Made by a program: the position numbers and the translations under genes. Below the pieces are notes generated by a model, which did not search any database, was not told where the DNA came from, and saw only the letters and a program-made list of their open reading frames with translations. A stretch of 64,000 nt of DNA from Luteolibacter algae. GTDB taxonomy: Bacteria; Verrucomicrobiota; Verrucomicrobiia; Verrucomicrobiales; Akkermansiaceae. The stretch spans positions 1 to 64,000 of the forward strand of contig NZ_JBHUIT010000012.1 of assembly GCF_042683045.1 (NCBI RefSeq), written 5' to 3'. Each line of letters opens with the position of its first letter. Within the stretch, counting starts at the first letter, position 1. This document shows, one piece after another, positions 1 through 9,800 of this stretch.

Positions 1-47
1 CCGCCCCTCTCCTTAGACAAACACCAGCCACGTTAGCTCTAGTTTAG

Positions 48-476
48 AACTGTCCAGAAAATGGGGTCAGGCCAGCCGGACGTTCAAAAGCCCAAAGTCT
101 TTGGGTCGTCTCATGTGTCGCCCTGAATATCATCGGTTTATTCGGAGTTTTACTGCTGCCTATCGGCTTTGCGGGATGGGCCGCGCTGCCGATCGGGTTC
201 GGCATTAATGCTGGTTTTGGTCTGGTTTTACTCCTGATCGGCCTACGCAGTAGAAATCCTGAAACAGCTGCGAGTTTGTCCTCCTTCGCCCAAGCAGGTG
301 GCTACCTGCTTGCTGCTCCGGGGCCGTGGCTGGTAGGGCTACTTAGCACGACGGCAGGTGGCTGGCCTCTTGCTTTCGGCCTGATCGTTTTTCTAACCGT
401 AATCTCCGCGTTCGCCGGTCATCTCGCGGGCAAAAACGGCGAGATGGATATCGGCGGCCCCGACGATCCCATGTAG
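48..476 (+). pseudogene. CynX/NimT-like MFS transporter, C-terminal fragment
   Basis: This open frame encodes the last transmembrane segments of a major facilitator transporter. From about base 120 it reads as hydrophobic helices with a short basic loop (LRSRNPETAASLS) followed by AQAGGYLLAAPGPWL, which resembles the last third of CynX/NimT cyanate-type permeases. An in-frame TAG at 45-47 blocks the frame, and the first 45 bases have stops in other frames too, so the N-terminal two thirds are not joined to it here. No good start codon is visible; an internal start at about 276 would give only 66 residues. It is either a decayed gene remnant or a gene broken by a sequence error close to the window edge. 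Similarity is by eye only. Confidence 0.5.
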
Positions 477-511
477 TCCGCGAGGGGATAAGGCTCCATG
501 CCAGGGAAACA

Positions 512-1627
512 TCAGCCCATTTCCGTAAAGTCCACGCCCAGTGCCTCTTCGAATTTTGCGATTTTTTTCCGCTCCCGGGGATCTATCAAAGCTATGGATG
601 TCCCCTTCTTTCCCGCCCGGGCGGTCCGTCCGCTACGGTGGGTATAGTATTCGAATTGCTCCGGCAATTGGTAATGGATTACAAACGAAAGCCCTTCCAC
701 ATCAATTCCACGTGCGGCTACATCCGTGGCGATGAGAATACGTGTTCTCTTATTGCGGAACCCGCGTAGCACTTTGTCCCGCTCCCGCTGTGAGAGATCG
801 CCCTGGATCACATCCACCGGGATACCGAATTTCTCGAGTTGGCGGCCAAGTGCAATCGCCCCGGCTTTGGTTCGGACAAATATCAGACCCCGCTCATCGG
901 CATGATCATCGAGAAACTCGGAGATAAACTCGTTTTTCTCGTCTTTTCCACACACTGCATAACGGTGATCGATATTTTGGTTAACGACGTGAGCCTTATC
1001 GACTTTCAACATTTCCGGCTGGCTGTGCATGGAGCCCTTGACGAGCGTTTGCAGAGAATCCGGAAAGGTGGCGGAAAACAACCATGTGCTGCGGCGCTGC
1101 CTGGTAAGGCCGAAGATGGAAACGAGCTCTTTTTTGAAACCCATACTTAGCATTTCATCCGCCTCATCCAGGACAAGGTGCTTCACATGGATCAATGTCA
1201 GCGCTTTCTTTTTCAGTAGGTCCAAAAGTCTACCCGGAGTGGCCACCACGATATGGGTTGGCCTTTGCAGATTCGCAATCTGTTTTTCCATCGGCTCACC
1301 GCCCGTAAGGGTTTCAACAAAGATTTTTTCACCATAATACTTCGTATACCTGAAAATTTGCTTTGCGATCTGCTTGGCAAGCTCCCTGGTGGGTGCGATC
1401 ACAAGGCCTTGGATTTGCTTTGCCTTGGGATCGATTTTCGTAATCAGCGGCAGGCCGAAGGCCGCCGTTTTGCCAGTGCCGGTCTGTGCTTGCGCGACGA
1501 AATCTCCCCCGCTTTTCAATAGGTATGGGATGGAACGCGCCTGAACCTCCGTGGGAGTGATGATACCCAGCTCGTCCAAGCCTTTTACCAAATCTGCGGG
1601 AATTCCTAATTGTCTGAATGTGCTCAA
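512..1627 (-). CDS. DEAD-box ATP-dependent RNA helicase
   Basis: A cytoplasmic RNA helicase that unwinds or remodels RNA using ATP. All family motifs can be read in 371 aa: Q motif (TPTEVQ, about 25-30), Walker A AQTGTGKT (47-54), PTRELA (80-84), TPGR (130-133), DEAD (154-157), SAT (about 185), ARGID and HRSGRTAR near residue 330. The protein stops shortly after the second RecA domain and lacks the long basic C-terminal tail of DeaD/CsdA, so it is a minimal, RhlE-like member. It is divergent from the downstream methyltransferase. The exact paralogue name cannot be fixed by eye. Confidence 0.95.
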   Translation of the reverse strand: MSTFRQLGIPADLVKGLDELGIITPTEVQARSIPYLLKSGGDFVAQAQTGTGKTAAFGLPLITKIDPKAKQIQGLVIAPTRELAKQIAKQIFRYTKYYGEKIFVETLTGGEPMEKQIANLQRPTHIVVATPGRLLDLLKKKALTLIHVKHLVLDEADEMLSMGFKKELVSIFGLTRQRRSTWLFSATFPDSLQTLVKGSMHSQPEMLKVDKAHVVNQNIDHRYAVCGKDEKNEFISEFLDDHADERGLIFVRTKAGAIALGRQLEKFGIPVDVIQGDLSQRERDKVLRGFRNKRTRILIATDVAARGIDVEGLSFVIHYQLPEQFEYYTHRSGRTARAGKKGTSIALIDPRERKKIAKFEEALGVDFTEMG

Positions 1628-1746
1628 AATCGTTTGTGAATAAATTTCTGACGGGAGAGTGCATCGGCCAGCCGGAAAATACGAGCGATATCAAACAGGC
1701 GATTTTGCCAATGGATTTTACATACAAAATATATCAACCTACCGCC

Positions 1747-2784
1747 ATGAACCCGATCTTGACCCAACACCCAACGACAGATCCTGCAATTATTCTCCAG
1801 CTTCGTGATAGGCAATATGCGGCGGAGCTGATAGCAACGGCACTCCTGCGATTCGACTTTTTCAGTTGGTTGCAGGAAAATGAAGGGACGACGGAGGAAG
1901 CGGCAGCGAAGTATTTTCAGTGTGAGAACCGTCCTTTTGATGTCTTGCTCACCTTGTGCCGTGCCTACGGATTCATCACCGGTGGAGCTGATGGGCTGAG
2001 CCTTACGGGCATGGGCAAAGAGCATTTGGTCGAGGGATCACCATGGTATCTGGGTCCCTATTACACACCGATGCGGGATACTCCCATCGTCCGCACCTAC
2101 CTTCATGTTCTCGGCACCGGAAAGCCCGGAAACTGGCGGGCAAAGGATACTGGAGCCGACTGGCATGATTCTATGCGGGAGCCGGCTTTTGCTAAAGAAT
2201 TCACCGGGCTGATGAACTGTCGTGGCCTTCTTCTCGGCCAGAAGTTGGCAGAGAGTATCACGCCGTTTTTGGGAGAGCGGACAAGGCTTCTCGATATTGG
2301 AGGCGGCTCTGGCATTTACTCCGCCACACTTTGCGCAGCCCATCCGCAGCTGAGCGCTACGGTTTTCGAGCAGGCGCCTGTGGATCGCATCGCTCGTTCG
2401 GAAGTTGGCAGACATGGCTTGGAAGATCGGATCTCTGTGAAGACTGGGGACATGTTTCTTGATGAATGGCCGGAGGCCGAAATCATTCTCCTTTCGAATG
2501 TGCTGCACGATTGGGACATTCCTCAAGTTCGCGAAATCATAATCCGAGCTGCAAAATCCCTGGTCCCGGATGGCCTGTTGATCATTCATGACGCATTTAT
2601 CGACGATGACAAATGCGGCCCGGTCGAGATTGCCGAATATTCCGCCCTGCTGATGAACATCACTCAGGGAAAATGCTATTCTGTCGCCGAGTATGCCGGG
2701 ATTCTTGCACCGCTGGGTTTCGAAATTGGATCTTTCAACCCGACGATTTCCAAGCGGGGCTTCGTGACCGCCATAAAAAAATGA
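1747..2784 (+). CDS. SAM-dependent O-methyltransferase (Methyltransf_2 type)
   Basis: A 345-aa methyltransferase with an N-terminal helical dimerisation-like region (about 1-100) and a C-terminal Rossmann SAM-binding domain. The glycine-rich loop DIGGGSG and the SNVLHDWD motif are typical of hydroxyneurosporene or plant caffeate-type O-methyltransferases; HDWD carries the family's catalytic-base histidine. The frame is open back to 1618, but that start lies inside the opposite helicase gene. ATG 1747 gives an N-terminus of family-like length, and ATG 1711 is an alternative. The substrate is unknown; the neighbours (helicase, MgtC) give no pathway. Confidence 0.85.
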   Translation: MNPILTQHPTTDPAIILQLRDRQYAAELIATALLRFDFFSWLQENEGTTEEAAAKYFQCENRPFDVLLTLCRAYGFITGGADGLSLTGMGKEHLVEGSPWYLGPYYTPMRDTPIVRTYLHVLGTGKPGNWRAKDTGADWHDSMREPAFAKEFTGLMNCRGLLLGQKLAESITPFLGERTRLLDIGGGSGIYSATLCAAHPQLSATVFEQAPVDRIARSEVGRHGLEDRISVKTGDMFLDEWPEAEIILLSNVLHDWDIPQVREIIIRAAKSLVPDGLLIIHDAFIDDDKCGPVEIAEYSALLMNITQGKCYSVAEYAGILAPLGFEIGSFNPTISKRGFVTAIKK

Positions 2785-2843
2785 GGCCCCGAAAATCCCT
2801 TCAGTCCATTTGAAATCCGACGTTTTTCCGTTAACATTCTGGA

Positions 2844-3311
2844 ATGGATTTTTTAAGTGAACTCAGGGATATCGGTCTAATTACCCTCGCCTGCCTGTTG
2901 GGCGGTGCCGTGGGTCTAGAGCGGGAGTCCGACGGGAAACCCGCTGGCTTCCGCACCCATATGATCATTAGTGGCGCTGCTTCTCTGCTGGTCGTCTGCG
3001 GCAAGTGGCTTGTCATTGATGAGATCTTTGCAGGACCGGAAGGTAGTTTACGTTACGATCCCATCCGAATTATCGAGGCCGTTATTGTAGGCGTAAGCTT
3101 CATCGGAGCCGGCACCATACTGAAGATTTCCAATAACGATCACGGTGCCAGGGTGAAATACCTCACCACTGCGGCTTCCCTGTTGTTTTCAGCAGGGATT
3201 GGGATCTGCGTTGCGTTGGAACGCTTTGTAATTGCGATTGGAATGACCGTTCTGATTTTGGTCATCAATGGCGTTTTTGGCCGATGGGAAGAAAAGCACC
3301 TGAATGATTGA
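2844..3311 (+). CDS. MgtC/SapB family inner-membrane protein
   Basis: A 155-aa integral membrane protein with four to five hydrophobic segments. The motif GGAVGLERESDGKPAGFRTH near residue 20 is the hallmark of MgtC/SapB proteins (conserved acidic and Arg residues after TM1), followed by GVSFIGAGTI in the third segment. Family members are linked to Mg2+ limitation and to modulation of F-type ATPase or membrane potential. This copy is only the membrane domain and lacks the C-terminal ACT-like soluble domain of longer MgtC proteins. Its stop overlaps the next small gene by 8 bp, suggesting translational coupling. Confidence 0.9.
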   Translation: MDFLSELRDIGLITLACLLGGAVGLERESDGKPAGFRTHMIISGAASLLVVCGKWLVIDEIFAGPEGSLRYDPIRIIEAVIVGVSFIGAGTILKISNNDHGARVKYLTTAASLLFSAGIGICVALERFVIAIGMTVLILVINGVFGRWEEKHLND

Positions 3312-3630
3312 TTTCCCGTCGATACCTACTTCATATCACATCCATACCATGCCCTCCAGAGGACGCCACCAATCAACATCCAAGGAATGCCGGGCATCGA
3401 TCAAAAAGATTGAAGCCATGGATGGAGTGATCGGTGTGATTATCGGACGATCGTATGGAGGTAAATCGCTGGGGCCGGGTAGTTCGACAGGGACAATCAA
3501 GGTTCAGAGACAAATTTCCGGCGGAATCAAAGCCGTCACCCAGTCAGCAAAAGGATTGCAGGAACTTTATATCCGCACGGAATCCGGAAAAGAAATTGAG
3601 ATCGCCGATGCCATCACACGCTGGGCTTAA
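3304..3630 (+). CDS. Small protein, possibly DUF2103-like
   Basis: A 108-aa soluble protein coupled to mgtC by overlapping ATG/TGA. From the internal ATG at 3349 it reads as a basic, His-containing start (PSRGRHQST), a helix, then GVIGVIIGRSY and a segment IKVQRQISGGIKAVTQSAKG followed by LQELYIRT. This order (RHST-like start, I-x-GG-x-K, QE-x-x-x-x-T) resembles the DUF2103 putative metal-binding family, but only by eye. There is no signal peptide or membrane segment. Overlap with the upstream gene argues it is real; its function is not known. Confidence 0.6.
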   Translation: MIDFPSIPTSYHIHTMPSRGRHQSTSKECRASIKKIEAMDGVIGVIIGRSYGGKSLGPGSSTGTIKVQRQISGGIKAVTQSAKGLQELYIRTESGKEIEIADAITRWA

Positions 3631-3631
3631 G

Positions 3632-4063
3632 CTACTTCTTCTCCGCTTTGCGGATGGGGAGGCCAGCATCGATCCAGTTCTGTAATGAGCCGGAATTGGC
3701 GACATCAATCCCCTCTTCCGCGAGTGCATTTGCAACCGCGCCTGCACGGGCACCTGAGCGGCAATAGACGATAATCTTCTTATCCTTGTTCTTTTGTAGG
3801 AACGGCTTCCAGAGTTTCCTGGCTCCGTCAAAGTCACTTTTTGCAAGGAGTTTTGCCGGCTCGGCAACGCCGGACTCCGCCCATTCGGATGGCTCACGAA
3901 CATCGACCAAAACAGCCTTGCCTTCTTTGATCTGATCCATGGCTTCAGCAGGGGTAAGTTTTGTCACCTCTGCCGCAAAAGTGATCGAAATCAACCCCAT
4001 GAACGTCAGGAGTATGGACGTCAGTCCACAGCTGGATAGGATACGGAAATTAGGATTCATCAC
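3632..4063 (-). CDS. Secreted rhodanese-domain protein
   Basis: A 143-aa protein with an N-terminal hydrophobic signal sequence (about 1-30, ending near TFAAE) and one rhodanese domain. The domain shows VDVREPSEWAESG (CH2A-like entry) and the active loop CRSGAR with catalytic Cys at about residue 101. Single-domain rhodaneses carry sulfur transfer or persulfide chemistry; a periplasmic location is predicted from the signal. It ends 2 bp from the convergent small gene on the plus strand, and no operon partner is visible. Confidence 0.9.
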   Translation of the reverse strand: MMNPNFRILSSCGLTSILLTFMGLISITFAAEVTKLTPAEAMDQIKEGKAVLVDVREPSEWAESGVAEPAKLLAKSDFDGARKLWKPFLQKNKDKKIIVYCRSGARAGAVANALAEEGIDVANSGSLQNWIDAGLPIRKAEKK

Positions 4064-4101
4064 TGTGCTTGAGCTCTAGCGTTTGTTGACATACCGCCTT
4101 T

Positions 4102-4380
4102 TTAAAATGGCTTATGCTTTGTTTGTTTCTTCAAAATCGTCGAGTTTGCCGCACGTTTCACCCGGAGAGTCGAAGCTTTCAACTTCATTCCGTTGAGTTC
4201 TTCAATCGCTTTGATGGCCTCTCCCAGCTCAGGCATTTCCACAAAACCAAAGCCCTTGGAGCCTCCGGTTTTCTCATCCAGGACGAGATCGCAGGACTTC
4301 ACCTTCCCGTGTTTTCGGAAAAGCTCGTGGATTTCTTCTTCTGTAACGCTGCGGTCGATATTTCTGATCAGTATTTGCAA
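4102..4380 (-). CDS. RRM-domain RNA-binding protein
   Basis: A 92-aa protein consisting of one RNA recognition motif. RNP2 (ILIRNI, residues 3-8) and RNP1 (KGFGFVEM, about 43-50) are intact, with the aromatic residues that stack on RNA, followed by a short basic tail (LRVKRAAN...KQTKHKPF). Bacterial RRM proteins of this size occur in cyanobacteria, Bacteroidota and Verrucomicrobiota and are often cold-responsive; here that role is only inferred. It stands alone between the rhodanese and GNAT genes. Confidence 0.93.
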   Translation of the reverse strand: MQILIRNIDRSVTEEEIHELFRKHGKVKSCDLVLDEKTGGSKGFGFVEMPELGEAIKAIEELNGMKLKASTLRVKRAANSTILKKQTKHKPF

Positions 4381-4455
4381 AGTGATTGGACTTGGTTCTG
4401 GGGATATCGTGACTCAGGAGAATGCGATGGACTAGCATAAAACCGGGGCAAAAAA

Positions 4456-4728
4456 TCAGGCCAAGAGATCGGACACCTCGTGATGTTTTCTCATGTATGC
4501 TACCGCGTATCCGCAGATAGGCCGCACTTTCAGCCCTTTTTTCCTCACATCTGCCAGCATCCCTTCCATCAGTCTTCCCGCGGCTCCGGTTCCCCGCAAA
4601 GCAGGATCTGCCTCGACGTGGGGTATGGTTATTACATCGTTTTCCAAAACGTAATCAGCGAAGGCGAGTTTTCCCTGCTCAGTCAGCTCATAGCGACTCT
4701 CATCGGCGTTATTGATCACGGATCTCAT
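4456..4728 (-). CDS. Small GNAT-type N-acetyltransferase
   Basis: A 90-aa minimal acetyltransferase of the YjdJ/Gcn5-related kind. The acetyl-CoA loop is ADPALRGTGAAGRLMEGML (R/Q-x-x-G-x-G/A pattern, about 40-58), and the C-terminus has the CGYAVAYMRKHHE segment followed by DLL that is typical of this short family. The family has no firmly known substrate. Length matches the usual 90-100 aa. Confidence 0.88.
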   Translation of the reverse strand: MRSVINNADESRYELTEQGKLAFADYVLENDVITIPHVEADPALRGTGAAGRLMEGMLADVRKKGLKVRPICGYAVAYMRKHHEVSDLLA

Positions 4729-4797
4729 ACGCTAACTATACATCAGAACCCTTGAGCGCTACCCAATGATTTTTTCCCGAAAAACGTGGATCGTGTC

Positions 4798-5385
4798 TTA
4801 CTGAGCTGGATAGCCGCGGAGAATATGGCCGTCCGGATGAATGCCTATATCATCCTCATTGTAGGGAACGCGATCCGGCCCAGCACTTCGGAGCTCCAAT
4901 AACCCTGTGCCCAAAGGATGGATGATAATGGGTGAATCCCAGCGATCCACCAGCAGGCCGTCATTGTTGAAAGCGGCTGAATCCGGAGAAACATACTGGA
5001 GATCCTCCGGGTTCTCTCCTTTTAAAAATGCTGAGAGTTGCTGATTCGTTGCTATCAAGCGGGTGTCCAAGTTTTTGAACAACAATAGCATACCTTCCAC
5101 CGCATGGGATAGCTTACGTAAATCTTCCTCGGGCTTTGTGGTCACCGCCCCATACCCGGCAAGCAGTTCATCTCCCGGCCGGGTTTGGGTTCTACTCTCA
5201 TCATCGTAATCCGGAGGGAAAGGCACTTCCCGGGAAGGAAGAGTCGATTGTTCAGCCTGCTTTCCACGGGATATCAATAGCACCATGAGTAATGGCACAA
5301 TGACTGCCGCGAAAAGCAGTATCTGAGTGAATCTTCTATGGTATTTCAAACCCAAGGAACGAAACATATCAGGCAATGAAACCAA
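4798..5385 (-). CDS. Membrane-anchored protein with pseudopilin-G-like C-terminus
   Basis: A 195-aa protein with one N-terminal transmembrane helix (about 20-40), a Pro/Glu-rich linker and a C-terminal region reading DRWDSPIIIHPL, LELRSAGPDRVPYNEDDIG. Asp-Trp-Gly/Ser-x-Pro followed by RSAGPD and a DDI sequence is the pattern of the C-terminal domain of GspG-type pseudopilins, although no prepilin cleavage site is present. Its start overlaps the stop of the DUF1501 gene by 17 bp, so it is the last gene of the DUF1800-DUF1501 operon. It may act with those exported proteins at the envelope. Function unknown. Confidence 0.7.
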   Translation of the reverse strand: MVSLPDMFRSLGLKYHRRFTQILLFAAVIVPLLMVLLISRGKQAEQSTLPSREVPFPPDYDDESRTQTRPGDELLAGYGAVTTKPEEDLRKLSHAVEGMLLLFKNLDTRLIATNQQLSAFLKGENPEDLQYVSPDSAAFNNDGLLVDRWDSPIIIHPLGTGLLELRSAGPDRVPYNEDDIGIHPDGHILRGYPAQ

Positions 5386-6796
5386 GATCGGGACTTGAGG
5401 AAAAATTGCCGATGTTTGGGAGTATCAAATCCATATCCGCGCTCGATACGCCAAACCAGAGCGCCATTTCCTCATAGAATTTATCAATTGAAGTTGTTGG
5501 CAACATACGACCGCCCAATCCGATATCATCGTTACTGTTGAGCGCTAGGTCCGGGAATGCTCCATACACTTTTCCTCCGGCAACCGGCCCTCCCCAGACC
5601 ATCTGGTTCCCACCCCACGCATGATCTGTTCCACGTCCGTTCGATCTCAACGTGCGTCCGAAGTCGGATGCAGTGTAACTGATGACATCATCAGCGACTC
5701 CCAGAATTTCCAGTGCTTTTTGGTATGCGGCAATTGCCTCTGATAGCTCGGTCAGCATACCGGCCTGGGTATTGAGCAGCTCTCCGTGATGATCCCATCC
5801 ACCGCGTTGAATGAAAATCGTGCTCCGGCGGAGCCCCAATTGATCGCGGGCCTTGATCGTTTTCGCCGCGGTCAGCAATTGCTTTGCGATGTTTGAATTC
5901 GGGAACAAAGGAGCAATCGCAGAATCGTCAATGCTCTTATAGATCGCATCAAATGCGCGCTGGGACTCGTGGCTGAGTTTGACGTGATCCGCAAAAGCGT
6001 CCTGCATAAGATTGCGATAGGTCGCGCCAAGCAAGCCATCCACCGCAAGATTCTTCCTCGCGGTGATATTATTTAATCCGGCAGAGTTTCCCGTCGGAAG
6101 AAGAGCACCATTCTGAGTGATCGCAAACTGTCTGGTCGCCTTTCCAATCTGGAAAACGTTATTTCCGGCCAGAGAAATCGACATGGAAGTGGCACCTGTA
6201 TTCATTTCCGAATGGATCACATCCGCCATACGTCCTGCCCAACCGGACAACTCGGAGAGGCCCTGCGGAACCGACGTCTGCCACTGGTTGATCTGATCGA
6301 TATGGGAAAACAGCGACTTGGGCAACTTTACCCCGGAGCTGCTTGAGACATACTGGGCCTTGGTCACCGGCTGCACCAATGTGCCAATGTTCGAAACCAT
6401 CGAGAGTCTTGGACCTGAGGCGGCAAACTCGCCGGTCCCGTTGAACATGTCCGCAAGTCCCTGACAGCTGGGATGAATTCCATAGAGATTTCCGTCCCCT
6501 CCCCCAGCCTGATTCAGGTTGATGAGATCGGCTTTTGGCAAGGCCATATCACTGCGCGACGCTGCGTAATCATTATAACCCCCATCGCGCCTGACGAGGA
6601 GGTTGAAAGTATCGCAACCGCCCGCAAGAAGGATGCATACGAGAGTTTTGCAATCGTTGCCGGACGGCAGATTCGCCGCTGCGGCTTGGTTGGTTAACTT
6701 GAGGTTCAACAGGCTGGCCAGCACTGAGATGGAACCGAGCGAAGCGCACGATGCTTCGCCGAGAAATTGACGACGGGTTTTTAAACTGGGATTCAT
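5369..6796 (-). CDS. DUF1501 secreted protein
   Basis: A 475-aa DUF1501 protein (sulfatase-like fold family common in Planctomycetota and Verrucomicrobiota). It begins with a Tat-like signal: TRRQFLGEASCASLG followed by a hydrophobic stretch and ANLP. Further on are LVCILLAGGCDTFNLLV, GGWDHHGELL and SDFGRTLRSNGRGTDHAWGG, the conserved metal-like His/Asp motifs of the family. ATG 6796 was chosen over 6823 because the Tat motif then lies near the start. It follows the DUF1800 gene by 14 bp; this DUF1800/DUF1501 pairing is very common. Biochemical function is unknown. Confidence 0.92.
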   Translation of the reverse strand: MNPSLKTRRQFLGEASCASLGSISVLASLLNLKLTNQAAAANLPSGNDCKTLVCILLAGGCDTFNLLVRRDGGYNDYAASRSDMALPKADLINLNQAGGGDGNLYGIHPSCQGLADMFNGTGEFAASGPRLSMVSNIGTLVQPVTKAQYVSSSSGVKLPKSLFSHIDQINQWQTSVPQGLSELSGWAGRMADVIHSEMNTGATSMSISLAGNNVFQIGKATRQFAITQNGALLPTGNSAGLNNITARKNLAVDGLLGATYRNLMQDAFADHVKLSHESQRAFDAIYKSIDDSAIAPLFPNSNIAKQLLTAAKTIKARDQLGLRRSTIFIQRGGWDHHGELLNTQAGMLTELSEAIAAYQKALEILGVADDVISYTASDFGRTLRSNGRGTDHAWGGNQMVWGGPVAGGKVYGAFPDLALNSNDDIGLGGRMLPTTSIDKFYEEMALWFGVSSADMDLILPNIGNFSSSPDLGFIA

Positions 6797-6810
6797 TTGG
6801 GTTTTTTTGA

Positions 6811-9800
6811 TTATTTCAAACAAGCACCTTCCGGAGAAACGAGCACCAGATAAGCGGCAAGCCGCGCCCTGTCCGTCATGTTGTTTTCAGAGGCTAAAGA
6901 GGTGGAAATGATTGCCCTGCTCTGCGCACCGAGCGTTCCAGCACAATAGAGCAATGACAAGTGATCGAGCAGTGCCGGGATGTCCGGAGCAAGTGCTTCC
7001 AACTCGCTAAGATCTTCCCGCTGCTGGTTGGAGTTTATATTCGGGACCTGAATTCCCTTGGTGCACATATTCCAGAGATAGTTCGGGAATGAAATGGAAG
7101 AGTAGGAATCGGTTATACCAAAGGCCGGTGAGTCGAGCTCCCGCTGGGCAAGCTCTCCAAAGAGCCGGTAATCCGGCCGGAAATAGTTGAACACACTCGG
7201 TGCGTTCATGGGCTCCTGGAGAGTAGTTTCCTTATAAGATGTGGAACTATCCCAGCTCCACCATAGGAGATTGCTGATTCTCCCCATCTTCAGCATTCTT
7301 GCCAGATGCATGGTGCGCACCGTTGGCTCACGCAATTGCCCGAAGTGTGGGGTGCTGAGATGTCGCATCGGATCGCGGGCCTCCTCGTCCAAGACGATCG
7401 CGCGAACCACCGCCTTGAGATCGCCTACCTCTCCGTTTCCATTGTTGGTGAAAACAGCGGAAATCCTAGCCACATACTCTGGAGAAGGATTGGACGTGAT
7501 CAGAAATTGAATCAACTGCCGTGATATGAATGGAGCTGTGTTCGGATGGATCACTAGCTGATGAATCGCATCTTTGACATCCTTGAGCGCGTTCGCATCA
7601 TTCGCGCTACGGGCGGGAATCGTATATTTCGTGCCATTCCCGGAAACCACCGTTTTAGCATTGAAATCGTGCTCCGAGGCAAAAACCTTCATCGGGGTAT
7701 TCATATACGGGCCATCATCGCGGTAACCGCCACCGAAATTCGAGGCATTGTAATGAGTCCCCGTGAAGACTCTGGCGAGCTGAGTGATGTCGCCATTGTC
7801 ATAAGTCGGTATGGGCTCGCCATCACCATCGAGCTTCTGGGTGCCATCCGGGTTCAGTTCCCACAGCCCGATGCTGAAAAGTTGCATCACCTCCCGCGCA
7901 TAGTTTTCATCCGGAAACCGGTTTGCCGCGGCGTTTTCCTTCCGGTTTCCCAAATGGCTGAGATAGTGCCCCATGTATGGACTAAGCGAAACCTCCAACA
8001 GGAGATCCTCATAGCTACCAAAGGCGTGATTGATCATTTTGTCATAATAATCCGCCGTCGTTTCCAGCTGATTGGCCAGCATGGCACCAGCACGGGAAGC
8101 GACCAAAATCTGGCTCAAAGACCATGCGACACGTTGCCGCAGCTGATCCGGTGCGCGAACCGCGTTACGCGGCCATGAGTTCATGAAGTTAAGTCCGTGA
8201 ATCAGGTCCGAACTGGCTGCGTAGCCGGCAAGCGAAGGGTTGTTTTCATTGTTCTTCCAGTCATTTTTGATTGCCAGCACATATGGCTTGGTGAACACGG
8301 GCGGCTTGGCCAGCTGCTCATCCACCCAGGCTTCCGCGCCGATACTTGCAACCCTCTCGACCTCGGCTTTGTCCGCCGGACCGAATGTGCACTGAAGGAG
8401 CAGACGCGCGGCTTGCGCATTCGTCAGCTGTTTTCCCGGACCGGATCGACGGTAAATTTCATTGAACGCCGCCAAATCGCCCGAGACGCTGGTATCAGCC
8501 GTGCCATTTCCGGTGGTGTCGTAGGAGCGTGCCTTTCCGGCGGAGTTGGATTGTCCGCTGGCACTGGAAAAGCCGAAGTAGGGTTCCAGCCAATCCGGCA
8601 CCCCGTCGAGATCAGCATCGTCTTCAGTGATACGGACGCGATAAAAACGGCGGGGATCAGAGAGAGCGATCGGGGTTTCCCACATGCCTCCATTTCGTGT
8701 CGCAGTAGTGTTCATATCATCCCACACATCGGTCGCGCCCAGGTCCGTGGAGGTCTCCACCACTCCTTTTCGTGCGTTCAAATAGGTCCATTTGAGTTTT
8801 GCCGCAGTCCCCTGGCGCTCTGCGATTTCAGAGGCGAAGACACTGAAGGGATCGAAAGGATCTGTTCCCGCGGCAGCCTCGCGGGCATTATTGACTCCAT
8901 CTCCGTCGGAATCCGCATTCGGGTTCAGATCTTTTGCTTTGTAAAGTGCTTCCCATACATCCGGCAGTCCGTTCTCATCAAGATCCTGCGAGCTAGGGCT
9001 CATAGTGATCTGATGCGGAGGTAGGACAGGTGGTGGAGTGCCGCCTGTAAAACTGAAATCATCCACATTCACCGCGGTGACCTTACCTTTGGACAACACT
9101 TTGGAAGTGGCACTCTCCACATAGGGAACTCCGATCCCTGCGTAAACGATATCCCCTGCCTGGAATGCGGCGGTCGCTGCGGCATTGGTGGGATCATTCT
9201 GGTTGGAGGTGATTGGCCGACTCGGAATATCCAATGAGAAAACCACGGTGCCGGATTCATCTTTCACCTCGCCGAGAACATCCCATAGCGGTCGCCCCAA
9301 GGCATCTACGCTGGAGTTCGAGGTGACCGTCAGCGAAAGGGTGAACCACTGACTGCTCGCAGTGGAGCCCGGGAGGGAATTCGGCAGTCCCAACTCACTA
9401 TTCGCCTCCCATCCGCTGACTTGCCATGCCTGGAACTCGGTCGAGGACTTACCGATCCCGCTCAATCCATATCGTTTTCCCCCGTCTCTTCTTACAAGAT
9501 TCAGGACGATTCCATTTCCACTACTCCATAGCGGACTTGAGCTCAGATATACGCTACAAATAGCATGGTTCGCGGTGACCGGAGCGCTATTGCCGATCGT
9601 GATTTTGAAGCGACTCGATACCTGATAAACCGCACCCGAAGCTCCCGCTGTGTGAGTCGCGCGATAGCTGCTTTCAGCTTCCGAGGTGTTGATGTAAAGC
9701 CCCTTGCTTCCGTTGACTCCATTACTACCTCCGATCTTGAATAAATTTCGTTGTGTGGAGGGACTTGCAATATTGGTCTCAGACCATTTCAGCAAATTGA

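Noticed and set aside
7561..9024. Long plus-strand frames (205 and 275 codons) inside the DUF1800 gene
   Set aside because: Opposite-strand shadows; no start context and Arg/Ile-rich low-quality protein.
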